A stretch of 64,000 nucleotides of DNA from Algoriphagus sp. (GCF_030694375.1 NZ_JAUXYL010000041.1:1-64000); one strand, 5' to 3'; counted from the first letter of the stretch, positions 1-8,248 are shown. Numbers and translations: made by a program. The notes: generated from the sequence alone by a model not told the origin.

Positions 1-45
1 TCCTCTCTTCTCTCCTCCACTGATCAAAGCCGTTTGCCTCGATTG

Positions 46-80
46 GGAGTGCAAATATCTCCCTTTTTTTCACCACAACA
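46..80 (-). promoter_or_regulatory. Possible leftward promoter at the window edge
   Basis: On the minus strand GATATTTGC (51-59) resembles the Bacteroidota -7 element TAnnTTTG with one mismatch, and a TTG lies about 19 bases upstream. It would drive a transcript leaving the window to the left. The product is outside the window. Positions 1-150 otherwise hold no gene that can be supported. Confidence 0.3.
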
Positions 81-150
81 ATACCAAACCTTGAAAAAAA
101 TTGCCCAAATACATAAGTCACTGGAAATGATTAAGAAAAATATCCAACAA

Positions 151-183
151 ATAAAAAAGCCTTGAGAATTAAAATCTCAAGGC
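151..183 (-). terminator. Intrinsic terminator of the DUF1080 cluster
   Basis: A perfect 9-bp stem (GCCTTGAGA at 159-167, TCTCAAGGC at 175-183) is followed on the minus strand by a run of U residues (A run 152-158). It sits 25 bases past the stop of the last leftward gene and would end the 208-2919 operon. Confidence 0.85.
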
Positions 184-207
184 CTCAATTTGGAGTGTTT
201 TCGTTTC

Positions 208-804
208 TTACAACTTCTTCAATACAATTTTTCTCCAATAAACTTTAATTCCTCCACCATCATGGATCTGGAGCAAAATCCCTCCTTTTCCTTCTCCAAT
301 TTTAGCATCGGTGAAGTTGACCATCTCTACGCCATTCAAATAGGAAGTGACATTATCCCCTTTCACAACGATTTTCATTTTATTCCATTCACCAAATTTC
401 AAAGCTTTATCCTTTTCAGGCTCGGGCTTAACCAACCACCCTCTTCCATAGGATTCATATATGCCCCCCGTATCATTGCCCGGAGGTGCTACTTCCACTT
501 GCCAGCCAGAAACTTTGGTGCCATCCACAGTGGAACGGATAAAAACCCCGCTATTTCCGTTGGCTTCCTGCTTGAATTGAAGATTGATCTCGAAGTCATC
601 AAAATTTTCCTCAGTACCTAAATAACCATATCCTTTATCCGGCCCACTCTCGGAAATTAACAGCCCATCCTCTACATACCACTTTTCAGTACCGTAGATG
701 ACCCACCCCGAAAGGTCTTTGCCGTTAAATAATTTCTTCTTCTTTTGAGCAATTGAAGCCTGAGCTACGAGAAGCAAAAGCCCAAGTATTAGTACTTTTT
801 TCAT
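208..804 (-). CDS. Secreted DUF1080 protein (3-keto-disaccharide hydrolase domain)
   Basis: A 198-residue protein with an N-terminal signal peptide ending near SIAQ (residues 17-20), followed by one DUF1080 domain, a concanavalin-like beta-sandwich. Typical features are the opening LFNGKDLSGW (25-34), GNSGVFIRS (83-91), the GIYESYGRGW segment and the closing GGILLQIHDGG with a C-terminal IVLKKL. The family is now named 3-keto-disaccharide hydrolase; members act on glycosides whose sugar has been oxidised at C3. The start overlaps the stop of the upstream DUF1080 gene by 4 bases, so the two are translationally coupled. With the neighbouring Gfo/Idh/MocA oxidoreductase this suggests oxidise-then-cleave processing of a glycoside in the periplasm. 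The substrate cannot be read from the sequence. Confidence 0.85.
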   Translation of the reverse strand: MKKVLILGLLLLVAQASIAQKKKKLFNGKDLSGWVIYGTEKWYVEDGLLISESGPDKGYGYLGTEENFDDFEINLQFKQEANGNSGVFIRSTVDGTKVSGWQVEVAPPGNDTGGIYESYGRGWLVKPEPEKDKALKFGEWNKMKIVVKGDNVTSYLNGVEMVNFTDAKIGEGKGGILLQIHDGGGIKVYWRKIVLKKL

Positions 805-1562
805 AGGGGTCTTATTTTAATATTTTTAAACCAAACAGGATCACCATGATCCTGCAACGCAATCAGTCCTTTTTTCGCAATCTTATAATCAGGAAAATCA
901 TTCCATTTACCGGAATTCCTTCTGGTTGTCCAATCTTCAGAATAAGGAATAAATTCTACCGTCTTTTTCCCATTTAGCCAATAGCTAGCTCCAGCTTCAG
1001 AGAAAATGATTTTTGAAGTATTCCATTCTCCTGCTGGCTTAACGACCCCCTCGTAATCCGGTTCATACATGGCATAGTCACCTGCCAATGATTGCCATTT
1101 CTCCAAAGGTTGCGGAAAACCAATCTGATCTATCACCTGGTATTCCGGTCCTGTATAATAAGGAGCTTTGTATTTTGGACCTTCCACAACGTGGTAGAAT
1201 ACTCCACTGTTACCACCGGATGAAATCTTCCAGGTGAACTCCATTTCAAACTGCTCGAATTCCATCGGGCCAAATACAATGTCTCCTCCGAAGTCCTCTC
1301 CACCGGTTGCGCCAAGTCCTTTCATCGCTCCATCCTCGATAATCCAGTTTGGAGGAGTAGTGTCTCCATTAAAAGCGCGCCAACCTTCCATAGATGTGCC
1401 GTCAAAAAGAAGGAACCAGCCGCCAGCTTTTTCCTCTTCCGAGAGCGAATTGTCAAGAACAACAACTTCCTCCACCTCTTCAGTAGTTTCTTTGGTCTCC
1501 TTGGGGCCACAAGCCCATGCAAGGGAGAGCAAAGCCATCCATATTATTTTACTTTTCTTCAT
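801..1562 (-). CDS. DUF1080 lipoprotein (3-keto-disaccharide hydrolase domain)
   Basis: A 253-residue protein with a lipoprotein signal: hydrophobic ALLSLAWAC with Cys18, then an acidic Glu/Thr-rich linker (residues 22-35). The DUF1080 domain follows: WFLLFDGTSMEGWRAF near 49-64, GNSGVFYHV near 117-125, and the closing GLIALQDHGDPVWFKNIKIRPL. It is longer than its neighbour and is a divergent paralogue rather than a recent copy. It starts 4 bases after the stop of the upstream oxidoreductase and overlaps the downstream DUF1080 gene by 4 bases, so all three form one operon. The lipid anchor suggests it works at a membrane surface while its partner is soluble. Family assignment is firm; substrate is unknown. 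Confidence 0.85.
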   Translation of the reverse strand: MKKSKIIWMALLSLAWACGPKETKETTEEVEEVVVLDNSLSEEEKAGGWFLLFDGTSMEGWRAFNGDTTPPNWIIEDGAMKGLGATGGEDFGGDIVFGPMEFEQFEMEFTWKISSGGNSGVFYHVVEGPKYKAPYYTGPEYQVIDQIGFPQPLEKWQSLAGDYAMYEPDYEGVVKPAGEWNTSKIIFSEAGASYWLNGKKTVEFIPYSEDWTTRRNSGKWNDFPDYKIAKKGLIALQDHGDPVWFKNIKIRPL

Positions 1563-1566
1563 AGTC

Positions 1567-2919
1567 TTATATCAATTTCATATTTATTGGATCCCACTTA
1601 ATAAACTTATCCTGGAAGTAACTGTCATTACATAATAACGCAGGTGCCGCAGCTCTGAATCCAAATATAGGATCTTCGACAACAGTTCCTCCTGTTCGAA
1701 TTGCTTTAAACCAATTTCCAAAGTGATCGTAATGTGCACCTTTCCAAGTTCTTTCGGCTGCGTAAGATGTTTCACGAGGAGGAAGAATTTTCGCCCTTTC
1801 TTCTTCCCCTGACGCTGACCGAAGTTTTGCCTGCTCTTTCATAAACGGATCATCACTTTCAGCATTGTTATTCAACTTAACCACCACCTCTTCCCATTTT
1901 ACATCCATAGAACCCTTTGTCCCAACGATTCTCAAATAAGTAGTACCGCTGGTCCCATCCACGAAATTACATCTCAGTGAAAGATTAAAGCCAGCATGCT
2001 CAGGGCTATCGGGGTAGTCAAACATCCCCAATAACACATCCGGAACTTCACGTCCATCTTTCCAATATCTCAATCCTCCCATGGATGACACTTTATTCGG
2101 ACCTTTAGAATTGGTGATAAAGTGTAAACTCGAAAAAAGATGAACAAAAAGATCTCCTGACATACCGGTACCATAATCAAGGTAATTTCTCCAACGGAAA
2201 AATCGCAATGGATCCCAATCTCTGGCTTTGGTATTTGAAATGTATCGCTTCCAATCGACTGTTTTCTCATTCCCATCTGCAGGCACATTGTATTGCCATG
2301 CTCCTTCCGGAGAATGCCTTGCCCAAAACCCTTCTGCATAAACCAAATCTCCAATTACTCCGGCAGCCAATAATTCTTTCGCTTTTTCATTCCCCAATGA
2401 TGAAATCCCCTGAGATCCTACAACCATCACTTTGCCAGACTTTTCCCAGGCTTCGATTACCTCGGCTCCTTCTTTTACAGAGTGAACCATCGGCTTTTCG
2501 CAATACACATGCTTCCCGGCATTCAATGCATCGATGGAGATTTGCTTGTGCCAGGAATCAGGCGTCCCAATGATTACGGCATCTACATCCGCTCTTTTCA
2601 GGATTTCCTTATGATCCTTAGTGGTAAAAAGATGGTCTCCCCACTTTTGTTTGGCACTTGCTAGTCGTCCATCGTACAAGTCACAAACAGCAACCAAAGA
2701 CACATTCGCATGACGCAGTGCCGTATTGGTATCCTCTGTACCCATTATCCCGGCACCAATCAAAGCCAATCTAATGGATTGATCCGCCGAATAATCTTCT
2801 GAACGATTGAGAAATTCCTGGTTATTGGTATTAGTTTCTGCCAAAATGGACGGTGACAAAGCCGCCGCACCGGTAGTCAAGCCGAGCTTTTTTAGAAAGC
2901 TCCTTCGATTATCCTTCAT
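1567..2919 (-). CDS. Tat-exported Gfo/Idh/MocA family oxidoreductase
   Basis: A 450-residue protein beginning with a twin-arginine signal (NRRSFLKK, residues 4-11) and a hydrophobic stretch ending near ILAET. The NAD(P)-binding Rossmann core follows: ALIGAGIMG near 53-61, AVCDLYDGR, and the EKP motif (CEKPMVHSV) near 140 that is characteristic of the family. The C-terminal half is the usual mixed alpha/beta substrate domain. Tat export fits a protein folded with its cofactor in the cytoplasm. It is the first gene of the operon with two DUF1080 proteins; related clusters oxidise the C3 hydroxyl of a sugar so that the glycosidic bond can be eliminated. The direction and substrate are inferred from this context only. 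Confidence 0.88.
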   Translation of the reverse strand: MKDNRRSFLKKLGLTTGAAALSPSILAETNTNNQEFLNRSEDYSADQSIRLALIGAGIMGTEDTNTALRHANVSLVAVCDLYDGRLASAKQKWGDHLFTTKDHKEILKRADVDAVIIGTPDSWHKQISIDALNAGKHVYCEKPMVHSVKEGAEVIEAWEKSGKVMVVGSQGISSLGNEKAKELLAAGVIGDLVYAEGFWARHSPEGAWQYNVPADGNEKTVDWKRYISNTKARDWDPLRFFRWRNYLDYGTGMSGDLFVHLFSSLHFITNSKGPNKVSSMGGLRYWKDGREVPDVLLGMFDYPDSPEHAGFNLSLRCNFVDGTSGTTYLRIVGTKGSMDVKWEEVVVKLNNNAESDDPFMKEQAKLRSASGEEERAKILPPRETSYAAERTWKGAHYDHFGNWFKAIRTGGTVVEDPIFGFRAAAPALLCNDSYFQDKFIKWDPINMKLI

Positions 2920-3034
2920 TTGATTACAATAGGTTTAATGTTAGAGCTCAAAAGTTAATTGAATTTTTTAAAAAAGTACCTGCTAGTAAGTTTAATTTTT
3001 ACGAGTGGAGATCAAACACTTCCGCCTCCTTAGC

Positions 3035-3793
3035 CTATAATCTTTTGAAATAGTCGGAGGCATGTAGTAATCGACTTCCGTACCACGAAAAAAGCTCTCC
3101 ATCTACCAATTGGACCTTAGATTTTGGTAAAAGCTTCCGAAAAGTATCCTGATGCTTTTCCTTAAAGGGAAAAGGCTCTGAACTCAAAAGCAAATAATCA
3201 GGATTAAGCTTGATTAGCATTTCCTCCGAAAGCTCAGGGTATCGCACTGCCTGAATCAGATTTTCAAATCCTGCGACAGAGAGCATAGCATCGATAAAGG
3301 TATTTTTTCCAGCAGCCATCTTTGGGTTTTCCCAAATCAGGTAAACACATGTTCCTTTGAATGGAATGGTTTTAGCAAAAGTAGATTCGATTTTCGAAAT
3401 GATTTCAGTGGCCTGGGATTGTGTTCCTGTGATTTCGCCTATGTCTGAAATCATTCTTAAGGAATCTTTAAAATCGAAAATATCGCTCATCCAAACTGGA
3501 TAGTTCTCTGCCAAAGATTCGATTCCCGTTTGATCATTTTCTTCCTTGTTGCCTATAATCAAATCTGGCTCTAAGGCATCAATGACTTCGAGCCGATAAT
3601 TTTTAGTGCCGCCGATGATTTTCTTTGACTTTCTCAAGCGAGAAGGATGAACACAGAACTTGGTCACACCGACGATCTTTTCCTCCAAACCCAAATCCAC
3701 CAATAATTCAGTCTGGGATGGAACGAGGGAAATAATCCGCTCGGGTGGCTTTGAAAGGAAAATAGTGCGGCTTAGGTGATCTGTGAAATGCAT
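3035..3793 (-). CDS. BtuF-like ABC substrate-binding domain protein without signal peptide
   Basis: A 252-residue protein of the periplasmic-binding family 2 fold (helical-backbone metal/cobalamin receptor). The opening PERIISLVPSQTELLVDLGLEEKIVGVT (17-44) and ALEPDLIIGNKEEN near 92-105 are typical, and the middle helix-rich linker is present. No signal peptide or lipobox is visible, and the ATG at 3793 is the only good start, so it appears cytoplasmic or is exported some other way. No permease or ATPase lies nearby. Cytoplasmic proteins of this type occur in Bacteroidota, but their ligand is unclear; a cobalamin or corrinoid role is a guess. A hairpin-forming repeat separates it from the upstream aminopeptidase gene. 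Confidence 0.75.
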   Translation of the reverse strand: MHFTDHLSRTIFLSKPPERIISLVPSQTELLVDLGLEEKIVGVTKFCVHPSRLRKSKKIIGGTKNYRLEVIDALEPDLIIGNKEENDQTGIESLAENYPVWMSDIFDFKDSLRMISDIGEITGTQSQATEIISKIESTFAKTIPFKGTCVYLIWENPKMAAGKNTFIDAMLSVAGFENLIQAVRYPELSEEMLIKLNPDYLLLSSEPFPFKEKHQDTFRKLLPKSKVQLVDGELFSWYGSRLLHASDYFKRL

Positions 3794-3810
3794 GATTGGT
3801 CCCCGGCCGA

Positions 3811-3856
3811 CAGTCCAAAGACCACAGCTGTCGACCGTGGTCAGTGGTCAGTGGAC
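3811..3856. repeat. Imperfect inverted repeat between two genes
   Basis: AGTCCA (3811-3816) pairs with TGGACT (3851-3856), and inner GACCAC with GTGGTC, giving a long broken hairpin that fills the gap between the M42 peptidase stop and the BtuF-like start. It resembles, loosely, the CCATGG-containing repeats at 4938, 5363 and 26389. It may reduce read-through between the genes. Confidence 0.6.
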
Positions 3857-4921
3857 TTATTTAATGTACTTAAAATCAAAATTTGGGTCAAAATCCAACA
3901 AGAACTCATACATCAAATTGATCACCTGCTCGATGTCCTCCTTACTTGCAGTCTCCACTGTGGTGTGCATGTATTTCAAAGGAAGTGAAATCAAAGCTGA
4001 GGGTACGCCTTCATTGGAATAAGCAAACGCATCGGTATCCGTACCTGTGACCCGAGATGCAGCTGCTCGCTGGAATGGAATGGCTTTTTCTTTGGCTTTA
4101 GAAATAATCATATCGAGTAATTTCTTGTGGACGGATGCTCCGTAAGTCAAAACAGGACCTTTGCCTGCGGTTTGATCTCCGCTCGTCACCTTATTATATA
4201 GAGGTGCTGTGGTATCATGGCAGACGTCTGTGATGATAGCCAAATTAGGTTTAATTCGTTTGGCAATCATTTCAGCACCACGAAGTCCGATTTCCTCTTG
4301 CACTGCATTTACGATGTAAAGCCCAAATGGCAGTTGGACTCCTGCTTCTTTGATTCTGCGGGCAACTTGGGCAATCATGTATCCTCCGATTCGGTTATCC
4401 AAAGCTCTACCGGACCAGAATTTCCCGTTGAGTTCTATCAATTCATCCTGGAAAGTAATCACGCAGCCTACGTGAATTCCCATTTCCTCCACTTCGGCTT
4501 TGGAGCGAGCTCCTACATCGATAAAAATATTATCCAAAGTTGGCGCATCCTCTTTTCCTTCTTTCCGAACATGAATAGCGGGCCAACCAAAAACCCCTAG
4601 AATAACTCCTTTATCTGTATGAATATTCACCCGCATAGATGGTGCAATCATGTGGTCAGATCCTCCGTTTCGGCGAACATAGATGTAGCCGTCATCTTTG
4701 ATGTAGTTAACAAACCAGCTTATTTCATCAGCGTGCGCCTCGATCACTACTTTGAATTCTGCCTCAGGATTGATGACACCAACTGCCGTCCCATAATTAT
4801 CGGTAAAGTAGGTATCCACAAAAGGGCGGATGTAATCCAACCAAATCTGCTGGCCTGATGCTTCGAAGCCGGTGGGGGAAGCGTTGTTGAGGTAGGTGGT
4901 GAGGAAGTGGAGTGGGTTCAT
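3857..4921 (-). CDS. M42 family metallopeptidase (glutamyl-aminopeptidase-like)
   Basis: A 354-residue cytoplasmic enzyme of the M42 family, which forms large tetrahedral complexes and removes N-terminal residues from peptides using two metal ions. Ligand motifs are all visible: the first His in VVIEAHADEISW (about 58-69), the bridging Asp in RALDNRIGGYM (about 172-182), the catalytic Glu pair in AVQEEIGLRGAE (about 208-219), and the late His in LKYMHTTVETAS (about 317-328). Length matches the family. The downstream gene is separated by a hairpin repeat, and the four-helix-bundle unit lies immediately upstream. A housekeeping role in peptide recycling is likely. Confidence 0.9.
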   Translation of the reverse strand: MNPLHFLTTYLNNASPTGFEASGQQIWLDYIRPFVDTYFTDNYGTAVGVINPEAEFKVVIEAHADEISWFVNYIKDDGYIYVRRNGGSDHMIAPSMRVNIHTDKGVILGVFGWPAIHVRKEGKEDAPTLDNIFIDVGARSKAEVEEMGIHVGCVITFQDELIELNGKFWSGRALDNRIGGYMIAQVARRIKEAGVQLPFGLYIVNAVQEEIGLRGAEMIAKRIKPNLAIITDVCHDTTAPLYNKVTSGDQTAGKGPVLTYGASVHKKLLDMIISKAKEKAIPFQRAAASRVTGTDTDAFAYSNEGVPSALISLPLKYMHTTVETASKEDIEQVINLMYEFLLDFDPNFDFKYIK

Positions 4922-4937
4922 GTGTTTTCAGTTTAGC

Positions 4938-4960
4938 AGTCCATGGACCATAGTCCATGG
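4938..4960 (+). repeat. CCATGG-type inverted repeat, left arm
   Basis: Contains CCATGGACCATAGTCCATGG at 4941-4960, itself nearly palindromic. Its reverse complement recurs at 5363-5385 with 20 of 23 positions matching, so the two arms enclose the four-helix-bundle gene. A third copy of the 20-base core lies at 26389-26408. Confidence 0.8.
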
Positions 4961-4978
4961 ATTCCCGAATTTTAAAGT

Positions 4979-5332
4979 TTACTTAAGATGGTTTTTTAGA
5001 CTTTGAATCATTTTCACTAACTCTTCACTCTTAGAATAGGCTTCTTGAAAGATCTCGTTCGAAAGATAATTTCTCCTTTTTGCAATAAATAAGGCGCAGA
5101 CTACTTCAACAACAGATCGAATAGAATAACCCAAAAATCTAGCAAATTCGGGGTTAGTTTGGCTGGTGCTTCCTTCGGCAATATTTAAAGAAACTGAATC
5201 AATTGCTCTTCTAATTTGAGATGTAAGATTATACCTCTCTTCTATTGGAAATTCCTTCGAAATCTCGAATATAAGATCATTTAGATCCATAGCTTTCTGC
5301 CAAACCTGAAGATTTTCAAATTTAAATGCCAT
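4979..5332 (-). CDS. Four-helix bundle protein (23S rRNA IVS-protein family)
   Basis: A 117-residue, entirely helical protein with the hallmarks of the TIGR02436 / S23-like family: FENLQVWQKAMDL (5-17), YNLTSQIRRAIDSVSLNIAEG (38-58) and EFARFLGYSIRSVVEV (about 64-79). Members fold as a four-helix bundle that assembles into a pentamer with a basic surface and were first found inside intervening sequences of 23S rRNA; most chromosomal copies, like this one, have no known job. The gene is enclosed by a pair of inverted repeats (4938-4960 and 5363-5385) and inserted between two unrelated metabolic genes. This arrangement suggests a small mobile unit. Confidence 0.85.
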   Translation of the reverse strand: MAFKFENLQVWQKAMDLNDLIFEISKEFPIEERYNLTSQIRRAIDSVSLNIAEGSTSQTNPEFARFLGYSIRSVVEVVCALFIAKRRNYLSNEIFQEAYSKSEELVKMIQSLKNHLK

Positions 5333-5362
5333 ACTTAAAATTAAGAGTTAACGCTCTATGGA

Positions 5363-5385
5363 CCATGGTCTATAATCCATGGACT
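5363..5385 (-). repeat. CCATGG-type inverted repeat, right arm
   Basis: On the minus strand this reads AGTCCATGGATTATAG followed by ACCATGG, matching the arm at 4938-4960 at 20 of 23 positions. It also contains the perfect palindromes GACCATGGTC (5361-5370) and TCCATGGA (5376-5383). Confidence 0.8.
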
Positions 5386-6967
5386 ACAATGGAATATTCC
5401 CATGCTTCTTCCTAGGTAGCTTATCTACCTTATTTTCCAGCATTTTAAAAGCTTTGATCAATTTGGTTCTTGTGTCTGATGGCAAAATCACCTCGTCAAT
5501 GAAGCCTCGATGTGCGGCCCGATACGGATTGGCAAACTTGGCGGTGTACTCGTCTACCTTTTCCTGAAGCTTCGCCTCTGGATCAGATGCTTCCGCAATT
5601 TCTTTTTTGAAAATAATCTCTGCCGCACCTTTAGCTCCCATCACTGCAATCTCAGCTGTTGGCCAAGCGTAGTTCAAATCTGCCCCGATATGTTTGGAGT
5701 TCATGACATCATAGGCGCCTCCGTAGGCTTTTCTGGTAATCACGGTGATTCTCGGCACTGTCGCTTCCGAAAAGGCATAAAGCAATTTGGCGCCGTTGGT
5801 GATGATCCCGTTCCATTCCTGATCAGTTCCCGGCAAAAAGCCAGGCACATCTACCAAAACTAACAAGGGAACATTGAAACTGTCACAGAATCTGACAAAT
5901 CGAGCTGCCTTCACAGAAGCGTGATTATCCAAAACTCCCGCCATGGATTGCGGCTGATTCCCTACGATGCCTATACTTCTTCCTGCAATTCTGGCAAAAC
6001 CAACAACAATATTATCTGCATAGTTTTCATGAACTTCCAGAAATGATTCCTCATCCACGATTCCACGAATCGCGTCCCGCATGTCATAGGGTTGGTTTGG
6101 GTTTTCAGGAATCAGCGTATTCAGCACTTTTCTTCCCTCGTCCTTTTTCAATTCATAAGGATAAACAGGGGCATGATCCTCGCAATTTTGGGGAATATAA
6201 CTCAGCAGGCGTTTGATATGCCTGATTGCCTCAAGTTCGTTGGCACAGGCAAAATGTGTCACACCCGACTTTGTGCTATGCGCTGACGCTCCACCAAGTT
6301 CTTCTGCAGTTACTGATTCCTGAGTTACAGTTTTCACCACATTTGGTCCGGTGACAAACATGTAAGAGGTATTTTCTACCATCAGGATAAAATCTGTGAT
6401 CGCAGGAGAATAAACAGCCCCTCCCGCGCAAGGCCCCATAATTGCAGAAATCTGGGGAATTACCCCTGAAGCTCTCGTGTTCCTGTAAAAAATATCCGCG
6501 TAGCCTCCCAATGAGTTTACTCCCTCTTGAATTCTCGCTCCTCCGGAGTCATTCAAGCCTATCACGGGAGCTCCATTTTTCATGGCCATATCCATGATTT
6601 TACAGATTTTCTCTGCATGAGTTTCTGAAAGCGAACCTCCAAAAACCGTGAAGTCTTGAGAAAAAACATAAACTAATCGACCATTGACTTCCCCATATCC
6701 TGTGATTACCCCATCACCTAAGTAATGTTCTTTGTCCAGACCAAAATCCTTTGAGCGATGCATCACAAATTTGTCGATTTCTTCAAAAGTCCCCTCGTCC
6801 ATCAACAGATCTACCCGCTCCCGTGCAGTCAATTTTCCTTTTTTATGCTGGGAAGCAATCCGCGCTCTTCCTCCTCCTTCTAAAGCTTCCGCATTTTTCT
6901 TCTGTAAAAGCTCAAGCTTTTCAGCATTTCCCGGCAAAGTATAAATGGGTTTATTCGATTCTGTCAT
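5384..6967 (-). CDS. pccB: Acyl-CoA carboxylase beta subunit (propionyl-CoA carboxylase type)
   Basis: A 527-residue carboxyltransferase subunit that moves CO2 from biotin to an acyl-CoA, probably propionyl-CoA giving methylmalonyl-CoA. Seen directly are the two crotonase-like halves: GLNDSGGARIQEGVNSLGG and the acyl-CoA oxyanion segment GPCAGGAVYSPAITDF in the N half, and NGAKLLYAFSEATVPRITVI with RKAYGGAYDVM in the C half. The start was placed at ATG 6967 because the upstream open frame begins only with TTG. The biotin-carrying alpha subunit is not in the window. It is separated from the divergent Ppx/GppA gene by a 174-base promoter region containing TATATTTG. Propionyl- versus acetyl-CoA specificity cannot be fixed from sequence alone. 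Confidence 0.9.
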   Translation of the reverse strand: MTESNKPIYTLPGNAEKLELLQKKNAEALEGGGRARIASQHKKGKLTARERVDLLMDEGTFEEIDKFVMHRSKDFGLDKEHYLGDGVITGYGEVNGRLVYVFSQDFTVFGGSLSETHAEKICKIMDMAMKNGAPVIGLNDSGGARIQEGVNSLGGYADIFYRNTRASGVIPQISAIMGPCAGGAVYSPAITDFILMVENTSYMFVTGPNVVKTVTQESVTAEELGGASAHSTKSGVTHFACANELEAIRHIKRLLSYIPQNCEDHAPVYPYELKKDEGRKVLNTLIPENPNQPYDMRDAIRGIVDEESFLEVHENYADNIVVGFARIAGRSIGIVGNQPQSMAGVLDNHASVKAARFVRFCDSFNVPLLVLVDVPGFLPGTDQEWNGIITNGAKLLYAFSEATVPRITVITRKAYGGAYDVMNSKHIGADLNYAWPTAEIAVMGAKGAAEIIFKKEIAEASDPEAKLQEKVDEYTAKFANPYRAAHRGFIDEVILPSDTRTKLIKAFKMLENKVDKLPRKKHGNIPL

Positions 6968-6988
6968 TTCTCTGATTTTATTACCCTC

Positions 6989-6996
6989 CAAATATA
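6989..6996 (-). promoter_or_regulatory. -7 promoter element for the carboxylase gene
   Basis: The minus strand reads TATATTTG, a perfect match to TAnnTTTG, 22 bases before the chosen ATG. No clear TTG is present at -33. This supports transcription starting downstream of the open-frame extension and hence the ATG at 6967. Confidence 0.5.
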
Positions 6997-7141
6997 GCCC
7001 CTTGATTGGATTGGAAAAATTCAGCTTCCTTCATCGGTTGAAAGTTGAAGTTCAAAAAAGCATAGCACTGTACTTTTCAAATCCTCACCCGAACTTTTAA
7101 AAAAAATTCTATATTCGCCCATCCAAAATTTTGGCACTAAA

Positions 7142-8083
7142 ATGTGTACCCGGAAAGCAGCTTTGATTGACATGGGAACCAATACATTTCATTTGTTATT
7201 GGTGGAACTGAATGGAGTAGGCTTTAAGACTATTTACAAGGAAAAAATTGCTGTCAAACTTGGCCAAGGCGGAATTAGTCAAAATCAAATCGCCCCTGAC
7301 GCTCAAAAAAGAGCCTTTCATACCCTAAAACACTTCAAAAACCTGATCGACGGAGAACACATCGATCAGGTTTTTGCTTTTGCTACCAGCGCGGTAAGAA
7401 ACGCCGAAAACGGATCTGAGTTTGTATCCAAAGTCAAGGCTGATCTTGGAATTCATATCAATGTGATATCCGGAGAGCAAGAAGCCCAGCTTATTTATGA
7501 AGGAATCAACCTTTCCGGTTCGCTCAATGGTCAAACTACATTGATGATGGACATCGGGGGTGGCTCTGTTGAATTCATCATAGGCACTTCCCGAGAGGTA
7601 TTTTGGAAAAGAAGCTTTGAAATTGGAGGACAACGCCTTTTGGATGCTTTCCACTATCACGATCCCATTCTGCAGGACGAGGTGGAAAAACTGGAATCTT
7701 ACTGCAAGGAAAAACTTCAGCCACTGATTGAAGCAATTGAAAACTTTAAGCCAACGGCTTTGGTCGGCGCTTCCGGGACTTTTGATACACTGACTGATAT
7801 CTATTTCGAATCAATGCTTCAGTGCAAATTGACCGGTCAGCATGTGTTTGAACTCCCTACCGTTGACTTTGAACGTATTTTTGAAATGCTCAAAACCAAA
7901 AACAGAGAAGAGCGACTGAAAATCCCCGGAATGATTGCGATGCGTGTCGATATGATCGTAGTCGCCAGTTGCCTCATTGAATTTATCCTTAGATACGTTC
8001 CAGTTGAGGCCATTGTCTGCTCTCATTATTCTTTGAAAGAAGGAGCCGTAGCCAGATTACTTTCAGGAGAAACTACGGTTTAA
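7142..8083 (+). CDS. Ppx/GppA family phosphatase (exopolyphosphatase-like)
   Basis: A 313-residue member of the ASKHA-fold Ppx/GppA family, which hydrolyses polyphosphate ends or pppGpp. The five family motifs are visible: DMGTNTFHLLLVEL (10-23), ATSAVRNAENGSEF (about 81-94), GEQEAQLIYEG (about 111-121), MDIGGGSVEFIIG (about 135-147) and GASGTFDTLTD (about 207-217). The length corresponds to the short, two-domain form without the C-terminal HD domain of long Ppx enzymes. It is transcribed away from the carboxylase gene and appears monocistronic. Whether it works on polyphosphate or pppGpp cannot be decided. Confidence 0.88.
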   Translation: MCTRKAALIDMGTNTFHLLLVELNGVGFKTIYKEKIAVKLGQGGISQNQIAPDAQKRAFHTLKHFKNLIDGEHIDQVFAFATSAVRNAENGSEFVSKVKADLGIHINVISGEQEAQLIYEGINLSGSLNGQTTLMMDIGGGSVEFIIGTSREVFWKRSFEIGGQRLLDAFHYHDPILQDEVEKLESYCKEKLQPLIEAIENFKPTALVGASGTFDTLTDIYFESMLQCKLTGQHVFELPTVDFERIFEMLKTKNREERLKIPGMIAMRVDMIVVASCLIEFILRYVPVEAIVCSHYSLKEGAVARLLSGETTV

Positions 8084-8208
8084 CCTTCCTGTCAATTGCT
8101 TTATCCTTCCGATAGGCTTTAGGCCAAAAAGGAAATTCCGTGGACAATCCTGACTTTTTAAGGGAGTTTCCGAGACAAAAATCAATCTCTAAAGTTTACC
8201 TGAATACT

Positions 8209-8216
8209 TATCTTTA
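8209..8216 (+). promoter_or_regulatory. -7 element upstream of the Ldh_2 gene
   Basis: TATCTTTA matches TAnnTTTG except for the last base and lies 33 bases before the ATG at 8249. No convincing -33 TTG is seen at the expected spacing. Confidence 0.4.
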
Positions 8217-8248
8217 GCCGATTTTCAGAATTTACGACTCCCTATTTT

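Noticed and set aside
1..20. Possible 3' end of a tRNA (TCTCTCC ... TCCA) at the window edge
   Set aside because: With CCA at 17-19 the position that must be C61 is T, and alternative alignments have no consistent acceptor stem; too little sequence is visible.
1..165. Open frame in frame 1 on the plus strand reaching the left edge
   Set aside because: The translation is low-complexity and ends inside the terminator; a promoter-like sequence on the other strand explains the region better.
6968..6991. Eight-residue N-terminal extension of the carboxylase from a TTG
   Set aside because: An ATG follows in frame, and the -7 element overlaps the extension.
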